Source: Thiocapsa rosea (GTDB taxonomy: Bacteria > Pseudomonadota > Gammaproteobacteria > Chromatiales > Chromatiaceae). From it: a DNA stretch of 64,000 nt. Of this stretch, positions 16,575-25,952 are shown in pieces (the stretch's first letter is position 1; each line of letters opens with the position of its first letter). The notes below the pieces were generated by a model. It was not told the DNA's origin. It did no database searches and saw nothing but the letters and a program-made list of their open reading frames with translations. Location of the stretch: NCBI RefSeq assembly GCF_003634315.1, contig NZ_RBXL01000001.1:4754501-4818500 (forward strand). The letters are read 5' to 3'. Position numbers and translations under genes: made by a program.

Positions 16575-17471
16575 ATGTCGACGCGCGGATGGTATGAATA
16601 CTACGTGTTAGACCCAACGACGAACCGCCGGACGTTGGCGATGCAGTTCTACAAATGGGGCGATGCAGTCCCCGAGCATGCGCTGGAGGAATGGCGGGTG
16701 TTCAGCGACCAAATCGAAAACGCCGACGGTTTGCTGCCCGTGGTGTGGTTGGATGATCTGCTGCGTCAACAACTCGGCGAGCTGTATGCGCGACTCCCGA
16801 CCCACTTCTCCGTGGCGGCTTTTCTGTTTCTCATCCAGCGTGCTGAAGAAGAGCACAGTCCATTCCGCAACTGGGAGTTCCGGAATCTCCCCAAGGAAGA
16901 GCGTCCGGACTATCGCCTCGGCTTCGCGATCGGTAAGGCCATGGCTCTGGCCGGCTTCCAACCCCAAGAGCACCCCGACGCGCTACTCAACAGGGTGCTT
17001 GGCTTCATTGGGGCCGGCCACTTCGTGCGCCCCTGGCGCGATTACGGTCTGACCTGGTCGGTGTTGAAGTGGCTGCAGTATCTGACCCAGGTGACCTTGA
17101 AGGAGGAGATGGGCTCGATTGCCGGGGATCTTCAGGCGCCGGTCTGGGATATCAGCTACCGCTATCGGTTCTTCATCTGGATCGATTCGAGGACACCCTT
17201 CAAAATCTCCCGGCTCGCGGTCGAACTCTGTAATGAGCATGGCGGTGATCTGCTCGTCGAGCTGGAAGACCACCCGGATAAGACCGCCATGCAGGCCGAA
17301 TATGATCGCAATCAAGCGAATCGGCTGATGGATCTGATCGCTGAAGGCAAGATCGATCGTTTCTCCCTCAAGGAAGCGGACGAAACATTCCAAGCCGACG
17401 AGGATTCCTTCTGGGGGCCGGATTGCCATGAGCGTCCGCCGTTACCGCCCGCTATTGCGCTCAAGCGCTAG
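16575..17471 (+). CDS. Conserved-looking protein of unknown function
   Basis: 298 residues starting MSTRGWYEYYVLDPTTNRRT at the ATG 16575, with GGAGG 8 nt upstream; an earlier GTG (16530) is less likely. It is soluble, with no signal peptide or transmembrane segment, rich in Trp, Tyr and acidic residues, and ends in a charged tail (CHERPPLPPAIALKR). The middle (HFSVAAFLFLIQRAEEEHSP and RLGFAIGKAMALAGFQPQEH) looks helical. I do not recognise the family. It lies between two broken toxin-antitoxin modules. Confidence 0.7.
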   Translation: MSTRGWYEYYVLDPTTNRRTLAMQFYKWGDAVPEHALEEWRVFSDQIENADGLLPVVWLDDLLRQQLGELYARLPTHFSVAAFLFLIQRAEEEHSPFRNWEFRNLPKEERPDYRLGFAIGKAMALAGFQPQEHPDALLNRVLGFIGAGHFVRPWRDYGLTWSVLKWLQYLTQVTLKEEMGSIAGDLQAPVWDISYRYRFFIWIDSRTPFKISRLAVELCNEHGGDLLVELEDHPDKTAMQAEYDRNQANRLMDLIAEGKIDRFSLKEADETFQADEDSFWGPDCHERPPLPPAIALKR

Positions 17472-17558
17472 GGTCGTCATTCGCTAATCCCATTGTAGGA
17501 TCTCCAGTCGGCCTGTTCGATCACCGTAGCGCCAACCGGATCGCGACGGAATGCTCAC

Positions 17559-17657
17559 CTGCACTGCTTTGTGAAGAAAACCACCAAGACACCCGTACGT
17601 GAACGGCGTGTCGCCGAGGCGCGCATGCAGGAGATTAAACATGCAGACCCACGATGA
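17559..17657 (+). pseudogene. 3' remnant of a HigB-type toxin
   Basis: Frame reading LHCFVKKTTKTPVRERRVAE, then ARMQEIKHADPR and a stop: the C-terminal end of a phage Gp49/HigB-type toxin (HCFxKKTxKTP). Everything upstream of the Leu codon is lost. The antitoxin start at 17641 overlaps its end, preserving the original toxin-antitoxin order. Confidence 0.72.
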
Positions 17658-17857
17658 CTTGATCGAGACGCTGATGCGCCGTCCCGGTGTACGGACCGAG
17701 GTGGAGCGTTTGGAACGGGAAGAATTCGCCCTGCTCGATCTGCTGCTGAAGGCGCGTCACGAGGCTGGGCTTTCCCAGGCTCAGGTTGCAGAGCGCATGG
17801 GAACCCAGGCACCCGCTGTTGCTCGCTTGGAACGGGCGCTGGCGACTGGCCGACACT

Positions 17858-17896
17858 CACATCGGGGTCAGGTCTTTCCTTGTGACATTCCAGAGA
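17858..17896 (+). repeat. Dispersed repeat, type C
   Basis: ACATCGGGGTCAGGTCTTTC, then CTTGTGACATTCCAGAG. It cuts the XRE antitoxin frame and is followed by a type A copy at 17921. Confidence 0.82.
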
Positions 17897-17920
17897 GTCC
17901 GGCCTGGCGGAAACCAGGGG

Positions 17921-17966
17921 GAAACCAGGGACGGACCAAGGTTTCCCGCGAGCATCGAGAAGACCC
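17921..17966 (+). repeat. Dispersed repeat, type A
   Basis: GAAACCAGGGACGGACCAAG, then GTTTCCCGCGAGCATCGAG. The fifth type A copy; the 5' portion AAACCAGGG is partly duplicated just before it. Confidence 0.8.
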
Positions 17967-17967
17967 G

Positions 17968-18095
17968 AGTGCGTCGCGTTGAAAGCGACCTTGCGGGCCG
18001 GCGGAAGAGGACGACTGCAAGTCGTCTATCCCGGGGATGTCGGCGCTTCGCGATGAACGTCGGCGTCACTTCCGGCCGATCGTCTGCGCCGTTGA
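17968..18095 (+). repeat. Long interspersed repeat with GACGACTGCAAGTCGTC palindrome
   Basis: About 125 bp that recurs at 57671-57800 in the same orientation: GTGCGTCGCGTTGA, a GCGGGCC stretch, GAGGACGACTGCAAGTCGTC, TATCCCGGGG and TCGGCGCTTCGCGA. A shorter inverted copy is at 57522-57575. The core is a perfect GACGACT-GCA-AGTCGTC dyad. Confidence 0.85.
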
Positions 18096-18256
18096 GATCC
18101 CTCTCCTGCAGTCAGTGATCAGGGACTTGCTTTAATGTTAGTAAATCCTTATATTCTTACTTTCCTATTTTCTTAAACCTGTCCAGGGCCGGCGAGTCGA
18201 CACTCGGTTCAAACGAGCGCCCGACTTGGCCGTCATCTACCCCGGGAGTCTTCGCA

Positions 18257-19060
18257 ATGACCACAGAATCAATCCCCTTTCCCTCAACCGATACGCATCA
18301 GGATGTCGTCCAGGCCGATACATTATCGATCCGGCGAGTGGCCTCGAATGCACCCCTGAAGTGGCTCGGGCAAGGCTGGAGCACACTGAAGAAAACGCCC
18401 TTCGTCAGTCTATTTTACGGTTCGCTCTGCGCCCTAGCCGGTTTCGGGGCACTGACCATGAGCCAGGCGATGCCGGGTTTGGCGTTGAAGTTTCTGATTG
18501 TGCTCCTGCTGGTGGGCCCCTTTCTGGCCGCTGGGCTCTACGTCACCGCGCGTCGCCAGTTGGGCGGTGAAGAGATCGGGATTCGCGCCAGCTTCGCTCT
18601 GTATGGTCAGCGGCGCTCAAGCCTGGCATTGTTCGGGCTGTTTCTGATGTTCGTTGTCGCCTTCTGGGCGTTGGCCACGGCGGTGATCTTTGCCATCAAA
18701 GTGACGACTCTGGCGCCGACCTCCAGTGGCTATGTGACCCTGTTGGGAGGCGGGATGGACCCATTGATGATGCTTTTCACGCTGGTGAGCAGCGCCTTGC
18801 TTGGCGCGGCGGTGTTCGCGGCCAGTGTGATCGCGGTTCCGCTGATCGTCGATCGTGATGCCGGCCCGGTTGCCGGTGTGCAGGCGAGCTGGCGGGCCGT
18901 CACCCTCAATCCCGGGCCGATGTTGCGTTGGGCGGGATTGATCCTCGGCCTGATGCTGGTCGGCGCGCTGACGGCTTTCGTCGGCATGGTCGTGATCTTC
19001 CCGTTGCTTGGCTACGCGAGCTGGTATGCCTATCGCGATCTGGTCGGCGAGGCCGTTTAA
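18257..19060 (+). CDS. DUF2189-family integral membrane protein
   Basis: 267 residues. The N-terminus (about 45 residues) is cytoplasmic, followed by WLGQGWSTLKKTPFVSLFYG, which is typical of DUF2189, and about six hydrophobic segments (around 50-95, 120-150, 165-200 and 225-260). Function in the family is unknown. An AT-rich stretch at 18120-18180 before it is a likely promoter region, and the gene is preceded by the interspersed repeat. Confidence 0.85.
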   Translation: MTTESIPFPSTDTHQDVVQADTLSIRRVASNAPLKWLGQGWSTLKKTPFVSLFYGSLCALAGFGALTMSQAMPGLALKFLIVLLLVGPFLAAGLYVTARRQLGGEEIGIRASFALYGQRRSSLALFGLFLMFVVAFWALATAVIFAIKVTTLAPTSSGYVTLLGGGMDPLMMLFTLVSSALLGAAVFAASVIAVPLIVDRDAGPVAGVQASWRAVTLNPGPMLRWAGLILGLMLVGALTAFVGMVVIFPLLGYASWYAYRDLVGEAV

Positions 19061-19306
19061 CGGACACGCCAGCCCCTTGCGCCAATGGATGGCGCGCGAT
19101 CCAACGCCCAACCTTGAAGAACCCTAACGGCCTGATCTGGACCCGGCAGCAATATTCGATCGACCTCAAAGAGATGGTGATGGCCGCAAGCCGTTTGCCG
19201 GCGTTGTTCTTCGCGTACATGACAGGCCATCGCCGAGCCGTTACGCTGAGATCGGGTCGCTCAATCGCTGCTACGCCCGTCACGCACCAGCCTGCCGAGG
19301 TTCCCC

Positions 19307-20854
19307 ATGCACCGCCGCAAACTGCCGATCGGGATTCAGACCTTCGCCAAGATCCGAGAAGAAGACTATTACTATGTCGACAAGACCGACTTCATCCGGC
19401 AATTGATCGACGAAGGCAGTCAGTATTTCCTCTCGCGTCCGCGGCGCTTCGGAAAATCGCTGCTCATCGACACCCTGGCCGAGCTGTTCGCCGGCAACGA
19501 GCCGCTGTTCCGGGGTCTGGCGATCCATCCGCACTGGGACTGGTCCACTCGCTATCCGGTGATCCGGATCAGCTTTGCCGAGGGTGTGCTGCAGAGTCGC
19601 GATGCACTGGAGGCGCGCATCGCTGATCTGATCCGCATCAACCGCGAGGCCTTGGCGGTCGAGGTGCATCCGGGTCTCGACATCGCCGGGGCCTTCGGCG
19701 AGCTGATTCGCAAGACCCACGCGCACTACGGGCAGCGGGTCGTGGTCCTGGTGGACGAGTACGACAAGCCGATCCTGGATAATCTCAGCGACCCCGGCAT
19801 GGCGCGCGCCATGCGCGACGGGCTGCGCAACCTCTACTCGGTGATCAAAGGGTCGGACGCCCATATCCGCTTCGCCTTCCTCACCGGGGTGAGCAAATTC
19901 AGCAAGGTCAGCATCTTTTCCGGGCTGAACAACCTGAACGACATCACGGTGGACACAACCTATTCCGCGATCTGCGGCTATACCGAGCAGGATGTGGATA
20001 CGATCTTTGCGCCGGAGCTCGAGAACCTGGACCGGGATCGGATGCGCGACTGGTACAACGGCTACAACTGGACGGGGGCGCCCGTCTACAACCCCTTCGA
20101 TCTGTTGTTGCTGTTTCAGAAACGCGAATTTCGCTCCTGGTGGTTCGAGACCGGCACGCCGACCTTTCTGGTCGATCTGCTCACCACGCGCGGCTATTTC
20201 ACGCCCGATCTGGCCGGCGTGCGTGCCTCGGAGGCACTGCTGTCGACCTTCGACGTGGACAGCATGTCGGCCGAGGCATTGCTGTGGCAGAGCGGTTATC
20301 TCACCTTGACCGGCTCGCGACGCATCGGCGCACGCATCGAATACAGCCTGGGGTACCCGAACCTGGAGGTCGAGTCGGCATTGAACGACGCCCTGCTCAA
20401 GGGATTGATGGGCGACCCCATGCAGGCCGATCGCGCCGTCAGCCGGCTCTACGACGTGCTGGTGAGTGGCGATTTCAGCGCCCTGCGCGCCCATGTGGAG
20501 GCGCTCTTCGCAGCCATCCCGCATCAGTGGCACGACGGCCACCCGATCGCCCGATACGAGGGCTTTTACGCCAGCGTCTTCTACAGCCACCTTGCCGCGC
20601 TGGGGCTGGACCTGACACCGGAGGATTCCGCCAATCAAGGCCGGATCGACCTGACCCTCAAGTTCAACAGCCGGATCTGGCTGTTTGAATTCAAGGTGGT
20701 GGAGCTGGCGCCCGAGGGACGGGCACTTCAGCAGATCAAGGATCGTGGTTACGCGGACAAGTACCGCGCCGCCGGCCAGCCCATCCATCTGATCGGCATC
20801 GAATTCAGTCGCGAGCGGCGTGCCCTGGTGGGGTTCGAGGTCGAAACAGTTTAG
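19307..20854 (+). CDS. AAA-ATPase-like protein with PD-(D/E)XK C-terminal domain
   Basis: 515 residues. The N-terminal AAA-ATPase-like domain opens with KLPIGIQTFAKIREEDYYYV and DKTDFIRQLIDEG, then Walker A-like SRPRRFGKSLLIDTL (residues about 45-60) and Walker B-like VVVLVDEYDKPILD. The C-terminal nuclease-like domain has GRIDLTLKFNSRIWLFEFKV (D...E-x-K). Proteins of this layout are widespread in bacteria and variable in copy number; their role is unsettled, with mobile or defence roles suggested. It is a single gene with its own upstream space. Confidence 0.88.
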   Translation: MHRRKLPIGIQTFAKIREEDYYYVDKTDFIRQLIDEGSQYFLSRPRRFGKSLLIDTLAELFAGNEPLFRGLAIHPHWDWSTRYPVIRISFAEGVLQSRDALEARIADLIRINREALAVEVHPGLDIAGAFGELIRKTHAHYGQRVVVLVDEYDKPILDNLSDPGMARAMRDGLRNLYSVIKGSDAHIRFAFLTGVSKFSKVSIFSGLNNLNDITVDTTYSAICGYTEQDVDTIFAPELENLDRDRMRDWYNGYNWTGAPVYNPFDLLLLFQKREFRSWWFETGTPTFLVDLLTTRGYFTPDLAGVRASEALLSTFDVDSMSAEALLWQSGYLTLTGSRRIGARIEYSLGYPNLEVESALNDALLKGLMGDPMQADRAVSRLYDVLVSGDFSALRAHVEALFAAIPHQWHDGHPIARYEGFYASVFYSHLAALGLDLTPEDSANQGRIDLTLKFNSRIWLFEFKVVELAPEGRALQQIKDRGYADKYRAAGQPIHLIGIEFSRERRALVGFEVETV

Positions 20855-20992
20855 CGGCGAACCGAAAGACGGGGGTGATCACGCCGGTCGATCCTTTCCC
20901 CGAAATCACCTAAACCGCGCCGGCTCCAGCGGTCGTCAAAACTGCCGGGGCCGATCCCATCCAAAAAGATCGCATACCGCGTGGGGCGCGGT

Positions 20993-21922
20993 TTAACCGC
21001 CCGACTTCGCCCAAAAGCCGTCGAGAGCTGCCACGGTCTCGGGCAAGCGCTCCCATTGCGGCAGGCCCATGTTCGGCGCCAATCGCTGGCGGGACCAATT
21101 CGGGTGACGGGCGATGAAGTCGTCGAGCCGCTCGAAGTCGATGTAGGGGTCGCGGTCGGCGATGGCGAGCACAGGCAGATCGGTCAGCTTGGCGTAGAGC
21201 CGGTCGCCCGCTTCGGGCGTGAAGAGCTGCATCGAGAGAAAGACCAGTGGGGCGTGTCGTGCTCCCGGCTGATGTGACGTGGCGTAGGCGTAGTCGAGGA
21301 TCTCCTGTGTCGGCTCGCCGACAAAGGACTGTCCGAGGTAGTGGCGGATGCTGCGCTTGGATGCGACGAGATCGAAGAGGGCTTGGCTCAGTCCGGGCGT
21401 CTTCAGGATCGGGTGGACGATCCGACCGAACCCCGGCCCCGGCGGGACGCGTTTGCTGAATCCGGTCGGTGCGATCAGGGCCAGCGAGGCGACCGAGCCG
21501 GGCTTGGAGCCAATCATGCGTGCCGCGAATTCGGCACTCAGCGACAAGGCGACGACATCCGCGGGCTGCCCGACGACCTGATCCAGGAACTGTCCGAGCA
21601 CGTCGGCAAAGAGCTGCGGGGTGTAACCCGCGGGGCGACGCTCGGAGTGGCCGAACCCGGGAAGATCCAGGCTGTAGACGGGGCGTTGCGATCGATAGTG
21701 CTCGAACAGCGGCTTCACCTCGAAGCTGCTCGGCGCGGCGTTGACGCTGTGAACGAGCACCAGCGGGCGCCCGCTCGCCGAGGTGTCGGCGTAATAGGCG
21801 ATCCGCCAGCCGTCTGCACTCGTAAACTGCGAACGCGGTGCATCGACCGCCTCGCCGAGCGGGATCCCCCGCCCCTTTCGATCGCCCTTATGCTCGCCTG
21901 CTGCCAGGGTCTCTCCGGTCAT
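20993..21922 (-). CDS. Alpha/beta hydrolase-fold protein, catalytic His not evident
   Basis: 309 residues. The fold shows PLVLVHSVNAAPSSFEVKPL (oxyanion loop), YSLDLPGFGHSERR, and a nucleophile elbow VVALSLSAEFAARMI with Ser in S-x-S-x-E instead of the usual G-x-S-x-G. The acid is in VLAIADRDPYIDF. Where hydrolases have a terminal His (GHxPxxE), this protein has NMGLPQWERLPETV. It may be a family with altered chemistry or a non-enzymatic member. The N-terminal 30 residues look disordered. Confidence 0.82.
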   Translation of the reverse strand: MTGETLAAGEHKGDRKGRGIPLGEAVDAPRSQFTSADGWRIAYYADTSASGRPLVLVHSVNAAPSSFEVKPLFEHYRSQRPVYSLDLPGFGHSERRPAGYTPQLFADVLGQFLDQVVGQPADVVALSLSAEFAARMIGSKPGSVASLALIAPTGFSKRVPPGPGFGRIVHPILKTPGLSQALFDLVASKRSIRHYLGQSFVGEPTQEILDYAYATSHQPGARHAPLVFLSMQLFTPEAGDRLYAKLTDLPVLAIADRDPYIDFERLDDFIARHPNWSRQRLAPNMGLPQWERLPETVAALDGFWAKSGG

Positions 21923-22055
21923 AGATACTCTCCCGCCTTGGAATCGTCGATGGTGGACGGCCGTTTTCGGTCAGGCCGCTCGACAGGAGCCAACCCCGGG
22001 CCGCTTTGAAGCCAAACAGCTCACGCGATTATACCCCCAAGCACCCGAACCGGCC

Positions 22056-22144
22056 GTAGGATGGGTAGAGCGAAGCGAAACCCATCCTACACGCTCCAGC
22101 ATCTCGGTTCCGGCACCGGCAAAGCGCAGCGAAACCCATCCTAA
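22056..22144 (+). repeat. Dispersed GTAGGATGGGTAGAGCG repeats
   Basis: One full copy (22056-22090, GTAGGATGGGTAGAGCGAAG, then CGAAACCCATCCTAC) and one half copy (22121-22144). Others are at 24725-24756, 24795-24815, 24850-24883 and 51194-51228. The unit is an inverted repeat (GTAGGATGGGT...ACCCATCCTAC). Confidence 0.85.
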
Positions 22145-22250
22145 CCGCTCCAGCGTCTCGGTTCCGACACAGACAAAAAAGATCGCATACCGCACCGGGC
22201 CCGGTTTAGCATGATCGAAATGTTCCCGATCACCCGCTTCATGAGCCACG

Positions 22251-22547
22251 ATGACGACCGCAAACACACCTGCTTTCAGCGACCGCTACATCTCTTTCCT
22301 CGGACTCGACTGCGACGCACGGGCGCAGCGTTTCGTCTCCGGACTACGCGACCTGATGCTCGACCCCGATCGCCAAGACCCCTTCTGGACCTACCTCGCG
22401 GCCAAGCTCGACGGCGAGAAAGGGCCGGCGCACGACGAGCTCTATCACATCCACTGTCATCTCAACGACATCCGCGATCTGCTCGACCGTCTCGACGCGC
22501 CTGAGCTGATCGCCGAGCTCGACGTCCTCGAGACGGAGTGTTGTTGA
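22251..22547 (+). CDS. cowN: CowN, protects nitrogenase from carbon monoxide
   Basis: 98 residues matching CowN: DRYISFLGLDCDARAQRFVS near the N-terminus, DPFWTYLAAKLDGEKGPAHD, then ELYHIHCHLNDIRDLLDR and the terminal LDVLETECC. CowN sustains N2 fixation when CO is present. No nif gene is in the window, so the link to nitrogen fixation is by family knowledge. I saw no clear RpoN/NifA promoter directly upstream. Confidence 0.88.
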   Translation: MTTANTPAFSDRYISFLGLDCDARAQRFVSGLRDLMLDPDRQDPFWTYLAAKLDGEKGPAHDELYHIHCHLNDIRDLLDRLDAPELIAELDVLETECC

Positions 22548-22778
22548 ACCGCGTCTCGTGCCCCGGGTGCGGGTTGTGGTCGGGCGCGACCTCGACCCGT
22601 CACTCGAGCTCGGCGCGGACGCGGTTCAAGACATGATTTTAAGATTCTAAAACGCGCCCTTGCCGAGGTTGTTTACCGCGCGAGGCCGAATCCGAACACC
22701 AAACCCGCCATGCCCTACCGAGCGCGTTTTAGCCGGGTATACTTGGCGGGATCCTATCCCCCCGCCAGGTAGCCTCTC
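22548..22778 (+). other. Intergenic space before ilvD
   Basis: 231 bp with an inverted pair GAACCGCGTC...GACGCGGTTC (22546-22630) just after cowN, which may act as a terminator-like structure although no T-run follows. No gene seen. Confidence 0.4.
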
Positions 22779-24692
22779 ATGCCCCAGTACCGCTCCCGCA
22801 CCACCACCCATGGCCGCAACATGGCCGGCGCACGCGCGCTCTGGCGCGCCACCGGCATGACGGACGGGGATTTCGACAAGCCGATCATCGCCGTCGTCAA
22901 CTCCTTCACCCAGTTCGTCCCCGGGCATGTCCATCTCAAGGACATGGGCCAGCTGGTCGCGCGCGAGATCGAGGCGGCCGGCGGCGTGGCGAAGGAGTTC
23001 AACACCATCGCCGTCGACGACGGGATCGCCATGGGTCACGGCGGGATGCTCTATTCGCTGCCCTCGCGCGAGGTGATCGCGGACTCGGTCGAGTACATGG
23101 CCAACGCCCACTGCGCGGACGCCTTGGTCTGCATCTCCAACTGCGACAAGATCACGCCCGGCATGCTGATGGCCGCATTGCGTCTGAACATCCCGGCGGT
23201 CTTCGTCTCGGGCGGGCCGATGGAGGCCGGCAAGGTGTTGCGCAACGGCGAAGAGCTGCATCTGGACCTGGTCGACGCCATGGTCGCCGCGGGTGACGAG
23301 AAGCAGAGTGACGCATCGGTTGCCGAGCTCGAGCGCTCCGCCTGTCCGACCTGCGGCTCCTGCTCCGGCATGTTCACCGCCAATTCCATGAACTGCCTGA
23401 CCGAGGCGCTCGGGCTCAGCCTGCCCGGCAACGGCTCGCTGCTCGCTACCCATTCCGCGCGCAAGGATCTCTTCCTGGAGGCCGGCCGTCTGATCGTCTC
23501 GCTCGCGCGCCGTTGGTACGAGCAGGACGACGCCAGCGCGCTGCCGCGCTCGATCGCGACCTTCGAGGCGTTCGAGAACGCCATGAGCCTGGACATCGCG
23601 ATGGGCGGATCCACCAACACGGTGCTGCATCTGCTGGCGGCGGCCTACGAGGGCGGCGTGCCCTTCAGCATGGAGGACATCGATCGGCTCAGCCGTCGCG
23701 TGCCCAATCTCTGCAAGGTCGCGCCCTCGACCCAGAAATATCATATGGAGGATGTGCATCGCGCCGGCGGCGTGATCGGCATCCTCGCCGAGTTGGACCG
23801 TGCCGGGCTCATCCATCGCGATCTGCCGACCGTGCACAGCGCCACCCTCGGCGAGGCGCTCGCGCGCTGGGACGTGCGCTACACGGAAGATCCGGAGGCG
23901 CGCCGTCGCTATCTGGCCGCGCCGGGCGGAATCCCGACCCAGGTCGCCTTCAGCCAGGCGCAGCTCTGGCCGGATCTGGACCTGGATCGCGCCGAGGGCT
24001 GTATCCGTGATCTCGAGCATGCCTACAGCCGCGACGGCGGCCTCGCGGTGCTCTTCGGCAACCTGGCAGAGGACGGCTGTATCGTGAAGACCGCCGGGGT
24101 CGACCCGAGCATGTTCGAATCCGACGCGATCGAGAAGGACGAGCTGCGCTATACCACCAGCGTGCCGACCTCGGTTCTGCGCGCCTTCGTCGGGCCGGCC
24201 CGTGTCTACGAGAGCCAGGAGGATGCGGTGACCGCCATCCTTACCGAGCAGGTCAAGGCAGGCGACGTGGTGGTCATCCGCTACGAAGGACCCAAGGGCG
24301 GACCCGGCATGCAGGAGATGCTCTACCCGACCAGTTATCTCAAATCGAAGGGGCTCGGGAAACACTGCGCACTCATCACGGACGGGCGCTTCTCCGGCGG
24401 CACTTCGGGGCTGTCCATCGGCCACGTCTCGCCCGAGGCGGCCGAAGGGGGCTTGATCGCACTCGTGGAGGAAGGCGATACGATCGAGATCGAGATCGCG
24501 AGCCGGCGGATTCATCTTGCCGTCGACGACCAAACCCTCGCCGCCCGCCGGGCCGCCATGGAGGCACGCGGCTCGGCGGCCTGGAAGCCGCTCGACCGCC
24601 AGCGTCAGGTCTCGACGGCACTCAAGGCCTACGCCTTGTTGACGACCAGCGCCGCCCACGGCGCCGTGCGGGATGTGTCGCGCCTCGGATAA
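22779..24692 (+). CDS. ilvD: Dihydroxy-acid dehydratase
   Basis: 637 residues, slightly longer than the usual 612-616. It dehydrates 2,3-dihydroxy-acids to 2-keto acids in isoleucine and valine synthesis, using an Fe-S cluster. Seen: [60 protein letters not shown] (cluster cysteines), [18 protein letters not shown] and [20 protein letters not shown]. The start [20 protein letters not shown] is conserved in the family. A monocistronic setting is likely. Confidence 0.97.
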   Translation: MPQYRSRTTTHGRNMAGARALWRATGMTDGDFDKPIIAVVNSFTQFVPGHVHLKDMGQLVAREIEAAGGVAKEFNTIAVDDGIAMGHGGMLYSLPSREVIADSVEYMANAHCADALVCISNCDKITPGMLMAALRLNIPAVFVSGGPMEAGKVLRNGEELHLDLVDAMVAAGDEKQSDASVAELERSACPTCGSCSGMFTANSMNCLTEALGLSLPGNGSLLATHSARKDLFLEAGRLIVSLARRWYEQDDASALPRSIATFEAFENAMSLDIAMGGSTNTVLHLLAAAYEGGVPFSMEDIDRLSRRVPNLCKVAPSTQKYHMEDVHRAGGVIGILAELDRAGLIHRDLPTVHSATLGEALARWDVRYTEDPEARRRYLAAPGGIPTQVAFSQAQLWPDLDLDRAEGCIRDLEHAYSRDGGLAVLFGNLAEDGCIVKTAGVDPSMFESDAIEKDELRYTTSVPTSVLRAFVGPARVYESQEDAVTAILTEQVKAGDVVVIRYEGPKGGPGMQEMLYPTSYLKSKGLGKHCALITDGRFSGGTSGLSIGHVSPEAAEGGLIALVEEGDTIEIEIASRRIHLAVDDQTLAARRAAMEARGSAAWKPLDRQRQVSTALKAYALLTTSAAHGAVRDVSRLG

Positions 24693-24724
24693 CCAAGGGA
24701 ACGATTCAAGAACAACCGAAGTAT

Positions 24725-24883
24725 GTAGGATGGGTAGAGCGCAGCGAAACCCATCCTCACAGCTCAACCGCCTAATCCGGGTGGCGGCACGGAAAGGATG
24801 GGTTTCGCTGCGCTCGGGCGAGGTTCCTCGTTTTGGGCGTGGTGCCGGAAGGATGGGTTTCGCTGCGCTCTACCCATCCTACG
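24725..24883 (+). repeat. Cluster of GTAGGATGGGTAGAGCG repeats
   Basis: Three copies or part copies (24725-24756, 24795-24815, 24850-24883), in both orientations, between ilvD and the DUF1640 gene. Paired copies can fold into long hairpins and may serve as terminators for the two convergent genes. Confidence 0.85.
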
Positions 24884-24933
24884 CATCCGCTAGACCGTGC
24901 CGAGCGCGGTGGGTTTGCCGTCGGCGGTGTCGG

Positions 24934-25185
24934 CTACGCGGGGAAGAATGACTTGAGCAAAAGGGCCATCACGCCTCCGAGCAGGATCCCCATCATCCAC
25001 TTGATGAGGCTGATGTCCGACCGGACGGGCGCAAGTTCGATCTGCAGGTCTTTCTTTGTGATCAGCTCTGCTTCTCCGGACGCATCCCGGAACGCTTCGG
25101 AGATGACCTTCGCCCGATCCTCAGAAATTCCCCCTGATTTGAGCTTCTCGACAAATTTCAATGTATCGAAGGAGGTGGTGGCCAT
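24934..25185 (-). CDS. DUF1640 coiled-coil membrane-anchored protein
   Basis: 83 residues from the ATG at 25185 with GGGAG upstream. It reads MATTSFDTLKFVEKLKSGGI and SEDRAKVISEAFRDA, as in DUF1640 (CCDC90-like) proteins, then an amphipathic coiled-coil-prone segment, and ends in one hydrophobic helix (WMMGILLGGVMALLLKSFF). Family members are small anchored coiled-coil proteins of unknown bacterial role, sometimes present in strings of paralogues; here there is one. Confidence 0.85.
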   Translation of the reverse strand: MATTSFDTLKFVEKLKSGGISEDRAKVISEAFRDASGEAELITKKDLQIELAPVRSDISLIKWMMGILLGGVMALLLKSFFPA

Positions 25186-25331
25186 GCCCGCAACTCCCGA
25201 CCGACGAAGATGATGTGTTGTGACCATAGCATAATGGATCCGAGAGCCGTCGAACCGCGAGGAAGGATCCGAACCGAATGGTGCCTCGATCCTGGCGGGC
25301 AGCACGGTGCGCCGGGCGGAATCGAAGGCTC

Positions 25332-25952
25332 ATGCTGACCATCATCGAAATCGGCGCCATCATCGCCTTTGCCGTTTCGGGGCTTATCGAGGCGGCGCGC
25401 CGGCGGATGGATATCGTCGGGGTCTTCACCGTTGCCTTCGTGACCGCATTCGGCGGCGGGACGCTGCGTGACGTGCTGCTCGACCGCCGCCCGCTCTTCT
25501 GGGTGCAGCATCAGGAGTATGTCTGGCTGGTCTTGGTGCTGACCTTGATCGGCTCGCCCTTGCTCGGCTTGATGCGGCATCGTTGGGCGGAGCGGGTTAT
25601 GAACGTCACGGATGCCATTGGGCTCGGGCTGTTCGCCGTCTCGGGCGCCGCGCTGGCGATGGCGGCTGAGATGCCGCTCATCGTCGTGGTGATGATGGGG
25701 GTCGTGACGGGCGTCTTCGGCGGGGTGCTGCGCGATGTGTTCTGCAACGAGATCCCGGTCGTGTTCCAGGATCACAGCCCCTATGCGCTCTGCGCCTTCG
25801 TGGGCTGCTGGGTCTTCATCGGCGTCGATGCCCTCGGCGCCGAGCCCTGGCTGACCTTGCTGGCGGGTGCCGGCACCACGACCGGGCTGCGCCTCTTGGC
25901 GCTGAGTCTGGATTGGCGGATCCCGCCTTGGCCGCGCAACATGGGGGACTGA
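25332..25952 (+). CDS. TRIC-type cation channel family protein (UPF0126)
   Basis: 206 residues with two tandem UPF0126 repeats. Each has a glycine-rich GGGTLRDVLL or GGVLRDVFCNE motif after a transmembrane helix, and there are about seven hydrophobic segments in all. Bacterial members are trimeric intracellular-type cation (K+) channels. The ATG at 25332 (MLTIIEIGAIIAFAVSGLIE) is preferred to 25278, which adds a basic stretch not typical of the family. Confidence 0.87.
   Translation: MLTIIEIGAIIAFAVSGLIEAARRRMDIVGVFTVAFVTAFGGGTLRDVLLDRRPLFWVQHQEYVWLVLVLTLIGSPLLGLMRHRWAERVMNVTDAIGLGLFAVSGAALAMAAEMPLIVVVMMGVVTGVFGGVLRDVFCNEIPVVFQDHSPYALCAFVGCWVFIGVDALGAEPWLTLLAGAGTTTGLRLLALSLDWRIPPWPRNMGD

Larger units (their letters stand above)
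17641..17982 (+). pseudogene. XRE antitoxin truncated by a repeat
   Basis: The frame starts MQTHDDLIETLMRRPGVRTE and enters a helix-turn-helix (ARHEAGLSQAQVAERMGTQA, PAVARLERALATGRHS). At this point intact relatives continue with a last helix, but here type C and type A repeats take over (HRGQVFPCDIPESPAWRKPG...). The fold is probably incomplete. The matching toxin is also a fragment, so the module is dead. Confidence 0.78.

Noticed and set aside
20855-20992. Possible gene between the AAA-ATPase gene and the hydrolase
   Set aside because: Only 138 bp with no adequate frame.
22647-24767. Minus-strand frame of 706 codons opposite ilvD
   Set aside because: Shadow created by strong GC codon bias in ilvD, which is unambiguous on the plus strand.
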